64,000 bases of DNA from an uncultured Bacteroidales bacterium (lineage in GTDB: Bacteria > Bacteroidota > Bacteroidia > Bacteroidales > Muribaculaceae): positions 1 to 64,000 of the forward strand of contig UQVH01000010.1 of NCBI GenBank assembly GCA_900544535.1. Reading direction: 5' to 3'. The notes below the pieces were generated by a model. It was not told the origin of the DNA and did not search any database. It saw nothing but the letters and a program-made list of their open reading frames with translations. The position numbers were made by a program, and so were the translations under genes. Position 1 is the first letter of the stretch, and each line of letters opens with the position of its first letter. This document shows, piece after piece, positions 16,851 through 25,575 of this stretch.

Positions 16851-16904
16851 ATATAATATAAGAGGCCAAAATGCCGGATATAATATAAGAAGTCAAAATG
16901 CCGG
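16851..16904. repeat. 27-bp tandem duplication
   Basis: Two adjacent 27-base units (16851-16877 and 16878-16904) differ only at ggcc versus agtc. They lie between the converging genes fsr and phoH. No function is evident. Confidence 0.8.
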
Positions 16905-16925
16905 GAACTTGAGCTGCTGCGGATT

Positions 16926-17927
16926 TTATTGTGCAGCGGGGGCTGAGGTGTCGGCGTCAGCTGCGGTCTCTGAGGTCTCCGAGGTCTTCTGGGCGTTGTC
17001 GAAGTGCTCGTAGGCTTCGACGATGCGCTGGACGAGGGAGTGGCGGACGATGTCTTTTTTGCCGAATTCGACTTTGCCTATGCCGGGGACGTCGGCAAGC
17101 ACCCGCAGGGCCTGGGTCAGACCTGACTGTACGGAACGCGGGAGGTCTATCTGCGTGGCGTCGCCGGTGATGATCATCTTGGCGTTCATGCCAAGGCGCG
17201 TCAGGAACATCTTGATCTGATGGACGGTGGTATTCTGGGCTTCGTCGAGCACAATGACGGCGTCGTTGAGCGTGCGGCCGCGCATGAAGGCGAGGGGGGC
17301 GATCTGTATGACGTTGGTCTCCATGTATTCCTTGAGTTTGACGGCGGGGATCATGTCCTCAAGCGCATCATAGAGGGGCTGGAGATAGGGGTCGATCTTG
17401 TCTTTCATGTCGCCGGGAAGGAAGCCGAGTTTCTCGCCTGCCTCGACTGCGGGACGCGAGAGGATCAGCTTGCGGACCTCGCGGTTTTTCAGGGCACGGA
17501 CGGCAAGGGCGATGGCCACGTAGGTCTTGCCTGTTCCGGCAGGGCCGAGGGCGAAGGTAAGGTCATTTTCGTGGAAGGCCTTGACGAGGAGTTCCTGATT
17601 CTTGTTGCGGGCGCTGATAGGCTTGCCGTTGACGCCGTAGATGATCACATCGTCGTGGCGCGGGGTCTCAGGCGACTTGCCCTTGACGATGTCGAGGATG
17701 ACCTCTTCGGTCAGTTTGTTGTACTTCACGCAATACTCTTCCAGCTCCTTGATCTTTTTCTCGAACTGGGCGGTCTCGCTGTCGTCGCCGATGACCTTGA
17801 TCACCGAGCCGCGGGCCGCCATGCGCAGTTTCGGGAAGAGGTTGCGGATGAGCTGCATGTTGCAGTTGTTGACGCCGTAGAAGCTGACGGGGTCAACATT
17901 GTCTATGATTACGATTCTTTCAATCAT
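16926..17927 (-). CDS. phoH: PhoH family ATPase (YbeZ-like)
   Basis: The 333-residue product has a short N-terminal KH-like domain and a PhoH ATPase core. Walker A is GPAGTGKT (128-135) and Walker B is VIVLDEAQN (224-232). PhoH/YbeZ proteins are cytosolic ATP-binding proteins linked to RNA and ribosome handling, usually with the nuclease YbeY, which is not in this window. The tail after about residue 315 is a low-complexity Ala/Thr/Ser/Glu stretch. Its ATG overlaps the stop of the DUF6048 gene in the arrangement ATGATTGA, so it is translationally coupled as the last gene of a probable six-gene operon. Confidence 0.92.
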   Translation of the reverse strand: MIERIVIIDNVDPVSFYGVNNCNMQLIRNLFPKLRMAARGSVIKVIGDDSETAQFEKKIKELEEYCVKYNKLTEEVILDIVKGKSPETPRHDDVIIYGVNGKPISARNKNQELLVKAFHENDLTFALGPAGTGKTYVAIALAVRALKNREVRKLILSRPAVEAGEKLGFLPGDMKDKIDPYLQPLYDALEDMIPAVKLKEYMETNVIQIAPLAFMRGRTLNDAVIVLDEAQNTTVHQIKMFLTRLGMNAKMIITGDATQIDLPRSVQSGLTQALRVLADVPGIGKVEFGKKDIVRHSLVQRIVEAYEHFDNAQKTSETSETAADADTSAPAAQ

Positions 17928-18915
17928 GAATGTCAGTTTGAATGTCTCCCTCAGGTTGAATTCCGGCGGCCGGTTGCGGATCGATTTCCGGTTGCTGAGG
18001 CGCTGCCGGTGTGATGTCTGCCTCTGTTGTATTAACCGCCGGAGCTTTCTTTTTGTTTATCGGGAAGGTGTACATCAGGGAGAAATTGCCGGTCATGGAT
18101 GAGCCGCGGGTGCCGTAGCCGGGTATGAACATCGGCTCGCCACGGGAGTTTTTCGTTTCGTGGAGGATGGAGTGATAGATGATGTTCCAGCCGAGCGACC
18201 AGTTTTTGAACACTTTGACTTTCAGGCCAAAGGTCACTTCAATATAGCCTGCGGTGGATCGCTGGCCGAGGATGGAGAAGTGGGACGGATCGTCCCAGTA
18301 GCCTTCGTCGACGGTGATGTCTTCGACACTCCATTTATATGTGGTGAATCCATAGCGCAGACCGGCCTGGAGTTTGTAGTCGGGATTGGAGTTGTAGAAA
18401 AAGTTGTAGGAGGCTCCGATCTTCACATAGGGAGAGACGGGGGTTTTGAAGGTGAAGTTGGCGTCGTCGGGGGTGTCGTTGCAGTTGTCGAGGCCTATGG
18501 CGAAGTAAGGGAAATAGCGGTTGTGGAGACTCAGCTCGGCCCAGACGTCGCCGAGGCCGTATTGCTGGCCGAAAGCCCTCATGACCGGATTCCAGAGGTT
18601 GACTCCGGCTATGAGTTCATGGAGCAGCGGATATTCCATCTTCGGGGGAGCGGCGAGCATGGCTGTGTCCTGCACCTCGGTGCCGGTGATGGTGTCGACG
18701 AGGATGGTATTGCCCTGGGCGTCGGTCATCTCCACGAGTTTGCTGCGGTCGAGCTTCTTCACGCGCTCGACTTTGGGAGCGGTGCCGGGATCGGGGGCCT
18801 TGACGGGGGTGACGCGCCTCTGGGCCGACAGTTCTCCGGCAAAGGCAGCAGCCAGGAGGAGGACAAGGAGCAGCCCGCACAGGCGGCGGACAGAGCGGGC
18901 GGGGTTGTCAGTCAT
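17920..18915 (-). CDS. DUF6048 family envelope protein
   Basis: The product (331 residues from ATG 18915) has an N-terminal hydrophobic signal (LCGLLLVLLLAAAFAGELSA), a linker, and a C-terminal part with beta-barrel character. Motifs such as YFPYFAIGLDNCNDTPDD and VSPYVKIGASYNFFYNSNPDY match the Bacteroidales DUF6048 proteins as I remember them; their function is unknown. ATG 18915 overlaps the DUF6452 stop as ATGACTGA; an ATG three codons earlier (18924) is also possible. The gene sits between DUF6452 and phoH with 8-base overlaps on both sides, so the three products are probably made in fixed proportion. Confidence 0.78.
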   Translation of the reverse strand: MTDNPARSVRRLCGLLLVLLLAAAFAGELSAQRRVTPVKAPDPGTAPKVERVKKLDRSKLVEMTDAQGNTILVDTITGTEVQDTAMLAAPPKMEYPLLHELIAGVNLWNPVMRAFGQQYGLGDVWAELSLHNRYFPYFAIGLDNCNDTPDDANFTFKTPVSPYVKIGASYNFFYNSNPDYKLQAGLRYGFTTYKWSVEDITVDEGYWDDPSHFSILGQRSTAGYIEVTFGLKVKVFKNWSLGWNIIYHSILHETKNSRGEPMFIPGYGTRGSSMTGNFSLMYTFPINKKKAPAVNTTEADITPAAPQQPEIDPQPAAGIQPEGDIQTDIHD

Positions 18916-19450
18916 TTTCACCATTGTCGTCAGGGTTTTCGGGTTCGGCAGGTTCGGCGGTGCGGAAGTAGATCCTGATTGTCTCGCGGTCCACGTTGGT
19001 GATGAGCGAGTCGGTCATGCCGACGGAGTCGATCAGATGTCTGGTATAGGTGTAGGCCGTCACGCGGTAGTGGTACATCGCGCCGCAGTCCTCGGATGCG
19101 AAATAGGGCACGGCGTCGTAGTCGAATGTCAGGGTGTCGTTGAGTTCGGGGCGGTCGAGCGCCTTCTGACAGTAGTGGATGTAGAACGAGGTGGACGGCC
19201 GGGTGGAGCGGAACGGCAGATAGAGACTGCTGACACGCGAGCCGAGGGTGAGGAGCAGGGTGTCGGACGGAGCGTCGACGCCCCCGACGGTTATCGAGTC
19301 GGGGATGATGGCCTGGCCGGTGGACATGGAGTAGAAGCCCGCCAGCGGGAGGGAGTTCTGGTTCTCGGTGCAACCGACGTTGCTGCACGACTGCAAGGCG
19401 AGGGCCGCGAGGAGGACGAGACCGGTGATTATGTAGAGAATTGATTTCAA
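18908..19450 (-). CDS. DUF6452 family lipoprotein
   Basis: A 180-residue protein with a lipoprotein signal (lipobox LQSC) and a compact beta-rich body containing conserved cysteines (NVGCTENQN, HYCQKAL, SEDCGAMYHY). This fits the Bacteroidales DUF6452 family, which is commonly found beside DUF6048. The function is unknown; pairing with an outer-membrane-like partner suggests an envelope complex. It overlaps the next gene by 8 bases. Confidence 0.78.
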   Translation of the reverse strand: MKSILYIITGLVLLAALALQSCSNVGCTENQNSLPLAGFYSMSTGQAIIPDSITVGGVDAPSDTLLLTLGSRVSSLYLPFRSTRPSTSFYIHYCQKALDRPELNDTLTFDYDAVPYFASEDCGAMYHYRVTAYTYTRHLIDSVGMTDSLITNVDRETIRIYFRTAEPAEPENPDDNGEND

Positions 19451-19490
19451 GCTGATCAGTCGATTTTAGAGGCTGTTAAGAAACAACCTG

Positions 19491-20027
19491 TTAAAATTTG
19501 CCCCACCTGACGATTTCGTCGAGGCTCTTGCGTTTCTTTTCGGGGACGGCCTGCGGATCGGCCGGATAGCCGATGGGGATGATGGCTATTGGTTCTATAC
19601 CTTCGGGGAGGGCGAAAGCCGCGGCGATCGGTGCCGGATCGAAGTTGCACACCCAGCAAGTGCCGAGTTCGAGGGAGGTGGCGGCGAGGCAGAGATGTTC
19701 GATGGCTATTGAGAGGTCCACGTCGGTGTGGTCCTTGCCGTCGCAGCCGCGGTGCCAGGCTTCGTCGTGGAGTCCGCAGGCGATGATAAATTCAGGGGCG
19801 GTGCGAATCCACTCACGGCCGTAGCTGCTGAAGATGGCTTCGCGCTGCTCACCGGTGTCGGCCACAAGGAAGACCCAGGGCTGGCGGTTGCAGGCCGAGG
19901 GGGCGAGACGGGCCACGTCGAGGACGGCGCGGAGGGTGTCGCGGCTGACGGGACGGCCGGAATAGTCGCGGCAGGAGTAGCGGAGCTGGCTGAGGCGGTA
20001 TAGCTGAGGATAGGCGTTTGTCTGCAT
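19491..20027 (-). CDS. Nitroreductase family flavoprotein
   Basis: The 178-residue product has the FMN-binding start RYSCRDYSGRPV, the motif ARLAPSACNRQPWVF that contacts the flavin, and the C-terminal IAIIPIGYPAD. It is expected to reduce nitro-aromatics, quinones or similar compounds with NAD(P)H as a cytosolic dimer. The real substrate is unknown. It lies 40 bases upstream of DUF6452 and 27 bases downstream of the glycosyltransferase gene on the same strand. Confidence 0.9.
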   Translation of the reverse strand: MQTNAYPQLYRLSQLRYSCRDYSGRPVSRDTLRAVLDVARLAPSACNRQPWVFLVADTGEQREAIFSSYGREWIRTAPEFIIACGLHDEAWHRGCDGKDHTDVDLSIAIEHLCLAATSLELGTCWVCNFDPAPIAAAFALPEGIEPIAIIPIGYPADPQAVPEKKRKSLDEIVRWGKF

Positions 20028-20054
20028 GTGTCTGTAATTTCGGTGAGGCGGGGA

Positions 20055-21017
20055 TTATTTCTCTATTCCGATTTCCTCCTTTATTTCATAGTGATTTCGT
20101 CCGGGGGCGTTACGGGCTATGAGTTCGCCGAGGAAACCGGTCAGGAACAGCATGGTGCCGAGGATCATCATGGTCAGCGCCAGATAGAAATAGGGAGAGT
20201 CGGTAACGAGGATGTAGGGGTTGCCGTGGGCCATGTCGTAGAGCTTGCCGAATCCGACGACCATCACGGCTATGAAGCCGATGATGAACATGAGCGAGCC
20301 GAGCAGGCCGAAGAAGTGCATCGGCTTGGCTCCGAACTTGCCTGTGAACCAGAGGGTGGCGAGGTCGAGATAGCCGTTGACAAAGCGGTCGAGGCCGAAT
20401 TTGGTCGTGCCGTATTTGCGGGCCTGATGGTGGACTTCCTTCTCTCCGATGCGGGTGAAGCCTGCATTTTTAGCGAGATAGGGAATGTAGCGGTGCATGT
20501 CGCCGTAGACCTCGATGTGCTTGACCACTTCGAGTCGGTAGGCCTTGAGACCACAATTGAAGTCATGGAGATTATGGATGCCGCTGACGCGCCGGGCGGT
20601 GGCGTTGAAGAGTTTTGTGGGAATGGTCTTCGACAGAGGATCGTAGCGCTTGCGCTTCCAGCCGGAGACGAGATCGTAGCCGTCGCGCATGATCATGCGG
20701 TAGAGTTCGGGGATCTCGTCGGGGGAGTCCTGAAGGTCGGCGTCCATCGTGATGACCACATCGCCTTTGGCGGCGGCGAAGCCGGTGTTGAGCGCGGGCG
20801 ACTTTCCATAGTTTCGGCGGAAAGAGATGCCGCGGAAGTTGGGATTCTTCTCGCGGAGCCCGGAGATGACGGCCCAGGAGCCGTCGGTGCTGCCGTCGTC
20901 GACGAAAATCACTTCATAGGAGAAGTCGTGGTCATCCATGACGCGCTCGATCCATGCGGCGAGTTCGGGAAGCGACTCGGCTTCGTTGTAGAGAGGTATG
21001 ACAACTGATATGTCCAT
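20055..21017 (-). CDS. Family 2 glycosyltransferase, polyprenyl-phosphate type
   Basis: The 320-residue product opens with the GT-A fold (VVIPLYNEAESLPEL, FVDDGSTDGSW) and carries the metal-binding MDADLQDSP. It ends with two transmembrane helices (FGLLGSLMFIIGFIAVMVVG and YLALTMMILGTMLFLTGFLG). This is the layout of dolichol-phosphate-mannose synthase and GtrB-like enzymes, which load a sugar onto polyprenyl phosphate at the inner membrane. The donor sugar cannot be told. It lies 33 bases after the DUF4199 gene. Confidence 0.9.
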   Translation of the reverse strand: MDISVVIPLYNEAESLPELAAWIERVMDDHDFSYEVIFVDDGSTDGSWAVISGLREKNPNFRGISFRRNYGKSPALNTGFAAAKGDVVITMDADLQDSPDEIPELYRMIMRDGYDLVSGWKRKRYDPLSKTIPTKLFNATARRVSGIHNLHDFNCGLKAYRLEVVKHIEVYGDMHRYIPYLAKNAGFTRIGEKEVHHQARKYGTTKFGLDRFVNGYLDLATLWFTGKFGAKPMHFFGLLGSLMFIIGFIAVMVVGFGKLYDMAHGNPYILVTDSPYFYLALTMMILGTMLFLTGFLGELIARNAPGRNHYEIKEEIGIEK

Positions 21018-21050
21018 TGGTATATCTGTGAATCAGTCTTTTATGTATTA

Positions 21051-21611
21051 TTATTGTTGATTGCGCCTCCTCAGGGCCTTGTGGCGCATGGCGAATCCGG
21101 CCGAGATGATGATGGAGAGGATGGAGCCGCTGACGATGGCCGCCATTATCAGTTCGGTTACGATTGCGATCGGAGAGGGGATGAAATTGGCCTTGATCAT
21201 CTGCGAGGCTATCTCACCGGCATCGGCCACGGGAGTGCCGGGCAGCTGCTTGCCGGTCTCGACAAGGCCTTCGAGCTGCGTGACGACAAAGTCAGGCTCG
21301 ATCCATTTCATGTAGATGACCAGGAGAGCACCTGAGATCAGTATGCCGCAGATGAATGTCACGACGCCCGCCATCCACATCATCGGGAATGTCGCGCAGC
21401 CCTGAAGTTCACGGTCATAACGCCACAGGGCAATGAAGATGAACACCGGGACACCGAGCATCAGCACGAACGACAGAATGCCGCCCAGGGGGAGCGATCC
21501 GGCAAAAATCGAGCCGAAGAACATCACTGTCAGGTAGATGCCGAACAGGAAGCCGAAATCGGCGCCGCGACGGTATGGCGAGGTTATGATTTTTTTGTCT
21601 GAGAGGTCCAT
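21051..21611 (-). CDS. DUF4199 membrane protein
   Basis: A 186-residue protein with four hydrophobic segments (about 20-40, 45-62, 79-100 and 148-172) and a predicted extracytoplasmic stretch between the third and fourth. This is the layout of the Bacteroidetes DUF4199 family of unknown function. ATG 21611 is used because an earlier frame start would lie on the -7 element. It is the first gene of the operon that ends in phoH. Confidence 0.78.
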   Translation of the reverse strand: MDLSDKKIITSPYRRGADFGFLFGIYLTVMFFGSIFAGSLPLGGILSFVLMLGVPVFIFIALWRYDRELQGCATFPMMWMAGVVTFICGILISGALLVIYMKWIEPDFVVTQLEGLVETGKQLPGTPVADAGEIASQMIKANFIPSPIAIVTELIMAAIVSGSILSIIISAGFAMRHKALRRRNQQ

Positions 21612-21652
21612 AGCAGGGATAATGACAGCCGCAGGAAAAAGCCTACGACTTG

Positions 21653-21660
21653 CAAAGTTA
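21653..21660 (-). promoter_or_regulatory. -7 element of the DUF4199-to-phoH operon
   Basis: TAACTTTG on the minus strand, 41 bases before the DUF4199 ATG. No matching TTG at the ideal spacing was found. It abuts the rightward lptE promoter. Confidence 0.55.
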
Positions 21661-21667
21661 GGCATTT

Positions 21668-21700
21668 TTTGGGATTTTATCGAAGAATGTTGTAACTTTG
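21668..21700 (+). promoter_or_regulatory. lptE promoter giving a near-leaderless transcript
   Basis: TTTG (21668-21671), 21 bases, TAACTTTG (21693-21700). Only seven bases separate the -7 element from the lptE ATG at 21708, so transcription should begin within a few bases of the start codon. Confidence 0.75.
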
Positions 21701-21707
21701 TGCTTCC

Positions 21708-22238
21708 ATGAAAGCATTTGGACCCACATATTTACTGCGTTTAGCGCTTGTCATCGTCATGTGCTGCCTGACGGAAGGATGCCGCATAAGCTACAAGCTC
21801 AACGGCGCCGCCATCGACTACACGATCTACAAGACCATCTACGTGTCGAACTTCCCGATACGTGCTGCGCTCGTCTATCCTCCTTTGCAACAGACTTTTG
21901 AAAACGAACTCCTCGACTATATCACGCGCAACACCCGCCTGCGCACGATCGACTCGAACAACGCCGATCTCCAGCTGGAAGGAGAGATCGTCGGTTACAA
22001 CCTCTCGCCCCAGGCCGTGACCGAAAACGCCTACGCATCGCGGACCCGCCTGACAATCCAGGTGAAGATAACCTATACCGACAACCGCAACGAGGGCAAG
22101 GACGTCAGCCAGACCTTCAGCGCCTACCGCGACTTCGACAGTTCGGAAATGCTGACCGACGTGCAGGACCAGCTCTGTTCCGAGATCTCGCGCGAACTTG
22201 TCGAGCTTATATTCAACGCCACCCTCGGTGACTGGTAA
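21708..22238 (+). CDS. lptE: LPS assembly lipoprotein LptE
   Basis: A 176-residue lipoprotein (Cys25 in the atypical lipobox TEGC). Its body follows the Bacteroidetes LptE pattern: SYKLNGAAIDY at the start of the mature protein, then FENELLDYITRNTRLRTIDSNNADLQLEGEI, and a C-terminal helix. LptE plugs the LptD barrel that inserts lipopolysaccharide into the outer membrane. It heads a rightward cluster in which the next gene begins 18 bases downstream. Confidence 0.88.
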   Translation: MKAFGPTYLLRLALVIVMCCLTEGCRISYKLNGAAIDYTIYKTIYVSNFPIRAALVYPPLQQTFENELLDYITRNTRLRTIDSNNADLQLEGEIVGYNLSPQAVTENAYASRTRLTIQVKITYTDNRNEGKDVSQTFSAYRDFDSSEMLTDVQDQLCSEISRELVELIFNATLGDW

Positions 22239-22256
22239 TTTCACTCCGCCCCCTCT

Positions 22257-23018
22257 ATGGAAGAAGCTCTCAGTCATTATCTACGCGCTCTGACCGATCC
22301 GGAAGTCCCGGTCAGCATATCGGACGTCGAACGTCTGCTGAAAGAGTATCCGTTTTTCACCCTGCCGGCACTGACGCTGATGCGGCGCGAAGGCTCTTCG
22401 CTGCCGGCCGACACACGGCGCCGGCTGATGGACGCGCTCGTACTCAACGCATCGGACCGCGCCAGCCTCGCCATGCTGACCGACCCGCGCAGCGACACCT
22501 GGCTCAACTTCTATCCCCCCGAAGAGAAGGCTAAGGTAACGACCGACGGCGCGATCGACACCTTCCTTGCCACCTACGGACACTCCACTCCCGAAGAGGA
22601 CGCACTGCTTGAAAAGCTGATCTTCAACCCGACGGCCGACTACTCCATGCTGCTTGCACGCGAGGAAGAAGAAAGCCTCCCGCCCGAACCGTCGCCGGCC
22701 GACGACTCACAGGACGCCCTGATCAACGCATTCATTCTCAAAAACAAAGCGCCGCGTCCGGCCGAGACGAAGACAGAAAGCCCCGAAGCTCCCGCGCCAA
22801 TGCCTCCGGAGGACCATCCGACAGCTGTCCGCGACACCGGCGACGACTCTTCGCTGAGCGAAAGTCTGGCCAAAATCTATATCCGCAGACGCCGCTACGA
22901 CAAAGCATTTGAAATAATTCACAATTTGAGTTTGAAAAATCCAAAAAAAAGTATTTACTTTGCAGACCAATTGCGGTTTTTGCAGAAATTGATGATCAAT
23001 TCCCGCTATAACAGCTGA
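22257..23018 (+). CDS. Conserved Bacteroidetes protein with C-terminal TPR-like helix pair
   Basis: The 253-residue product has no signal peptide. Residues 1-80 are helical, 125-200 are a Pro/Glu/Ala-rich linker, and the end (SLAKIYIRRRRYDKAFEIIHNLSLKNPKKSIYFADQ) has the spacing of a tetratricopeptide helix pair. Proteins with this ending sit beside lptE and secG in other Bacteroidales as far as I recall; the function is unknown. It is probably cotranscribed with lptE and secG. Confidence 0.7.
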   Translation: MEEALSHYLRALTDPEVPVSISDVERLLKEYPFFTLPALTLMRREGSSLPADTRRRLMDALVLNASDRASLAMLTDPRSDTWLNFYPPEEKAKVTTDGAIDTFLATYGHSTPEEDALLEKLIFNPTADYSMLLAREEEESLPPEPSPADDSQDALINAFILKNKAPRPAETKTESPEAPAPMPPEDHPTAVRDTGDDSSLSESLAKIYIRRRRYDKAFEIIHNLSLKNPKKSIYFADQLRFLQKLMINSRYNS

Positions 23019-23052
23019 TTTCAATAAAATTAATAAACCATACAATAATATT

Positions 23053-23445
23053 ATGTATATCGTACTGATTATCCTGACGCTCATCTGCGCACTTCTTCTT
23101 ATCTGCGTGGTGCTCGTTCAGAAGTCAAAGGGCGGAGGCCTTTCGTCAACTTTCGCCGGTTCAAACCAGATCATGGGCGTGCGCCGCACCAACAGCTTCA
23201 TCGAAAAGCTCACCTGGGGCCTCGCCGGTGCCATCTGCCTCCTCTCCATTCTTGCCACATTCGCAATGCCTAAGGCCATCAACGCCACTTCTTCGAGAGT
23301 GAACGCCACACCTGCCGAACAGGTCGTTCCCGGCAACTTCGACACCGAAGCTCCCGCAGCCGCACCTGCTCCTGCCGCAGCGCCCGCTCCTGCCCCCGAA
23401 GCTCCGGCTCAGGCTCCCGCCGCACAGGAAACACCCGCGGAATAA
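23053..23445 (+). CDS. secG: Preprotein translocase subunit SecG
   Basis: The 130-residue product has the SecG plan: helix 1 (YIVLIILTLICALLLICVVLV), the conserved loop QKSKGGGLSSTFAGSNQIMG, and helix 2 (LAGAICLLSILATFA). A long Ala/Pro-rich tail (about 95-130) follows that E. coli SecG lacks. It assists SecYEG protein export at the inner membrane. Its start lies 34 bases after the previous gene. Confidence 0.93.
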   Translation: MYIVLIILTLICALLLICVVLVQKSKGGGLSSTFAGSNQIMGVRRTNSFIEKLTWGLAGAICLLSILATFAMPKAINATSSRVNATPAEQVVPGNFDTEAPAAAPAPAAAPAPAPEAPAQAPAAQETPAE

Positions 23446-23550
23446 AGCCGCAAGCCAATCTGCGAATTTCTCCACGAAAAACAATATTATTGACCCAATC
23501 TACCGGCCTGCCCTGACCTCTGTGTCGGTGCAGGCTTGATTTGATTCTAT

Positions 23551-25386
23551 ATGAAAGACTTTTGGCAGCTGCTGAGAAGGTTCGTGCCTCCCTATAAGAA
23601 GTATCTGCTTCTTAACATCCTGTTCAACTTCCTCTCGGCCTTTCTCACACTTTTCTCCTTCGCCCTGATCATTCCGATTCTCGAAATGCTCTTCAAGGTG
23701 AAGGAAGCCACCTATGAGTTCATCCCGTGGGATTCAGGTTCAGGCCTAAAGGAGACTCTCATAAACAACTTCTACTGGCTCACACAGCAGTGTATCGACG
23801 AGTGGGGGCCGATCGGCACACTCGTGGCACTCGCAGCCGCACTGGTGGTGATGACCGGTCTCAAAACCGGAACCGCCTACGCAAGCTCCTACTTCGTCAT
23901 CCCGATGCGAGCAGGAATCGTGCGCGACATCCGCAACTTTGTCTACGATAAAATCGTGTCGCTTCCGATCGGCTATTTTACCTCCGAGCGCAAGGGCGAC
24001 GTCATGGCCCGCATGACAGGCGATGTCGCCGAGATCGAGAACTCCATCATGGCCTCGCTCGACATGCTCTTCAAGAATCCGGTGATGATCATCGTCTGTC
24101 TGGGCATGATGATCATGATCTCCTGGCAGCTGACACTTTTCGTGCTCGTACTTCTGCCTATTGCCGGAGCTGTGATGGGACGCGTCGGCAAGCGCCTCAA
24201 ACGCAAGTCGCTCCAAGGCCAGCAGCAGTGGGGCGTCATCATGAGCTACATCGAGGAAACTCTCGGCGGCCTGCGCGTCATCAAGGCTTTCAACGCCGAG
24301 GACAAGGTGACAGACCGTTTCCGCAACGGCAACCAGCGGTTCTACAATATCACGACCTCCGTGCAGCGCCGTCAGGCCCTCGCCCACCCTATGAGCGAAT
24401 TTCTCGGCACCATGACCATCGCCATCGTGCTATGTTTCGGCGGCGCACTGATCCTCTCAGGCAAGACTTCGCTGACAGCGCCGGAGTTCATATATTATAT
24501 GGTGATATTTTACAGCATCATAAACCCGGCCAAAGATCTGTCGAAAGCCGTCTATGCGATTCAGAAAGGACTCGCCGCAATGGTGCGCGTCGATGCCATA
24601 CTCGAAGCGGTCAACCCGATCGCCGATCCGGAAGATCCGCGCCACATCCCCGACCTCAAGGGGCATATCAGCTACAAGGATGTCACTTTCGGCTATGACA
24701 GCGATCAGCCGGTGGTTTCCGACATCAACCTCGACATACCTGCGGGACAGACCGTGGCGCTTGTCGGCCAAAGCGGCAGCGGCAAATCGACACTCGCCGA
24801 CCTGCTTCCGCGATTCTATGACATAAACCAAGGCTCGATCACGATCGACGGCTGCGACGTGCGCAACCTGCCGGTCCACGAACTGCGCGGCTTCATGGGC
24901 AACGTCAATCAGGAAGCCATTCTTTTCAACGATACCATCTTCAACAACATCGCTTTCGGAGTCAAAAACGCGACGAGAGACCAGGTCATCGCGGCGGCCA
25001 AAATCGCCAACGCGCATGATTTCATCATGGCGACCGAGGATGGCTACGATACCAATATCGGCGACCGCGGCTGCCGTCTGTCAGGCGGACAGCGCCAGCG
25101 TCTTTCGATAGCCCGCGCAATCCTGAAGAATCCTCCGGTCCTGATTCTCGACGAGGCCACATCGGCACTCGACAGCGAGAGCGAGAAGCTGGTTCAGGAG
25201 GCATTGGACAGTCTGATGAAAGACCGCACGACTCTCGTGATCGCCCACCGTCTATCGACAATCAAGAACGCCGACCAGATCTGTGTGCTCCACGAAGGAC
25301 GCATCGTCGAACGCGGCACCCACGACGACCTCCTCGCCCTCAACGGCTACTACACCCGCCTGGTCGAAATGCAATCCATGAACTGA
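23551..25386 (+). CDS. ABC exporter, fused permease and ATPase (MsbA-like)
   Basis: The 611-residue half-transporter has six transmembrane helices in residues 1-330, followed by an ATPase domain. Walker A GQSGSGKST lies around 405-413, the signature LSGGQRQR around 510-517, and Walker B LILDEATSALD follows. It should work as a homodimer exporting a lipid or hydrophobic compound. The nearby lptE makes lipid A-core export (MsbA role) a reasonable but unproven guess. It starts 105 bases after secG. Confidence 0.9.
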   Translation: MKDFWQLLRRFVPPYKKYLLLNILFNFLSAFLTLFSFALIIPILEMLFKVKEATYEFIPWDSGSGLKETLINNFYWLTQQCIDEWGPIGTLVALAAALVVMTGLKTGTAYASSYFVIPMRAGIVRDIRNFVYDKIVSLPIGYFTSERKGDVMARMTGDVAEIENSIMASLDMLFKNPVMIIVCLGMMIMISWQLTLFVLVLLPIAGAVMGRVGKRLKRKSLQGQQQWGVIMSYIEETLGGLRVIKAFNAEDKVTDRFRNGNQRFYNITTSVQRRQALAHPMSEFLGTMTIAIVLCFGGALILSGKTSLTAPEFIYYMVIFYSIINPAKDLSKAVYAIQKGLAAMVRVDAILEAVNPIADPEDPRHIPDLKGHISYKDVTFGYDSDQPVVSDINLDIPAGQTVALVGQSGSGKSTLADLLPRFYDINQGSITIDGCDVRNLPVHELRGFMGNVNQEAILFNDTIFNNIAFGVKNATRDQVIAAAKIANAHDFIMATEDGYDTNIGDRGCRLSGGQRQRLSIARAILKNPPVLILDEATSALDSESEKLVQEALDSLMKDRTTLVIAHRLSTIKNADQICVLHEGRIVERGTHDDLLALNGYYTRLVEMQSMN

Positions 25387-25431
25387 GATGCTGATAATAT
25401 AAACTAAAAATAAGTAATTTTTGGCAAATTG

Positions 25432-25462
25432 TTTGAAATTTGTTGAAAAATGTGTATATTTG
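25432..25462 (+). promoter_or_regulatory. Promoter of the Lrp-family gene
   Basis: TTTG (25432-25435), 19 bases, TATATTTG (25455-25462). The regulator ATG at 25576 lies 113 bases downstream, leaving a leader of about 110 bases. Confidence 0.75.
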
Positions 25463-25575
25463 TCAAAAATCACATATTTTATTACGGGTTCTTTCCGGAA
25501 AACACAGAATTGAACAGTCATAACACGTAGTTGAATGGCAGCCCCGGACTGCACCTGCTTATAGAGTACATGCTA

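Noticed and set aside
16786..17013. 75-codon frame through the minisatellite after fsr
   Set aside because: The sequence is the translated repeat plus the antisense of phoH; it may be a relic of an extended fsr tail but is not supported as a gene.
20028..21008. 326-codon open frame antisense to the glycosyltransferase
   Set aside because: It is fully opposite a well-supported GT2 gene, and its product has no family features.
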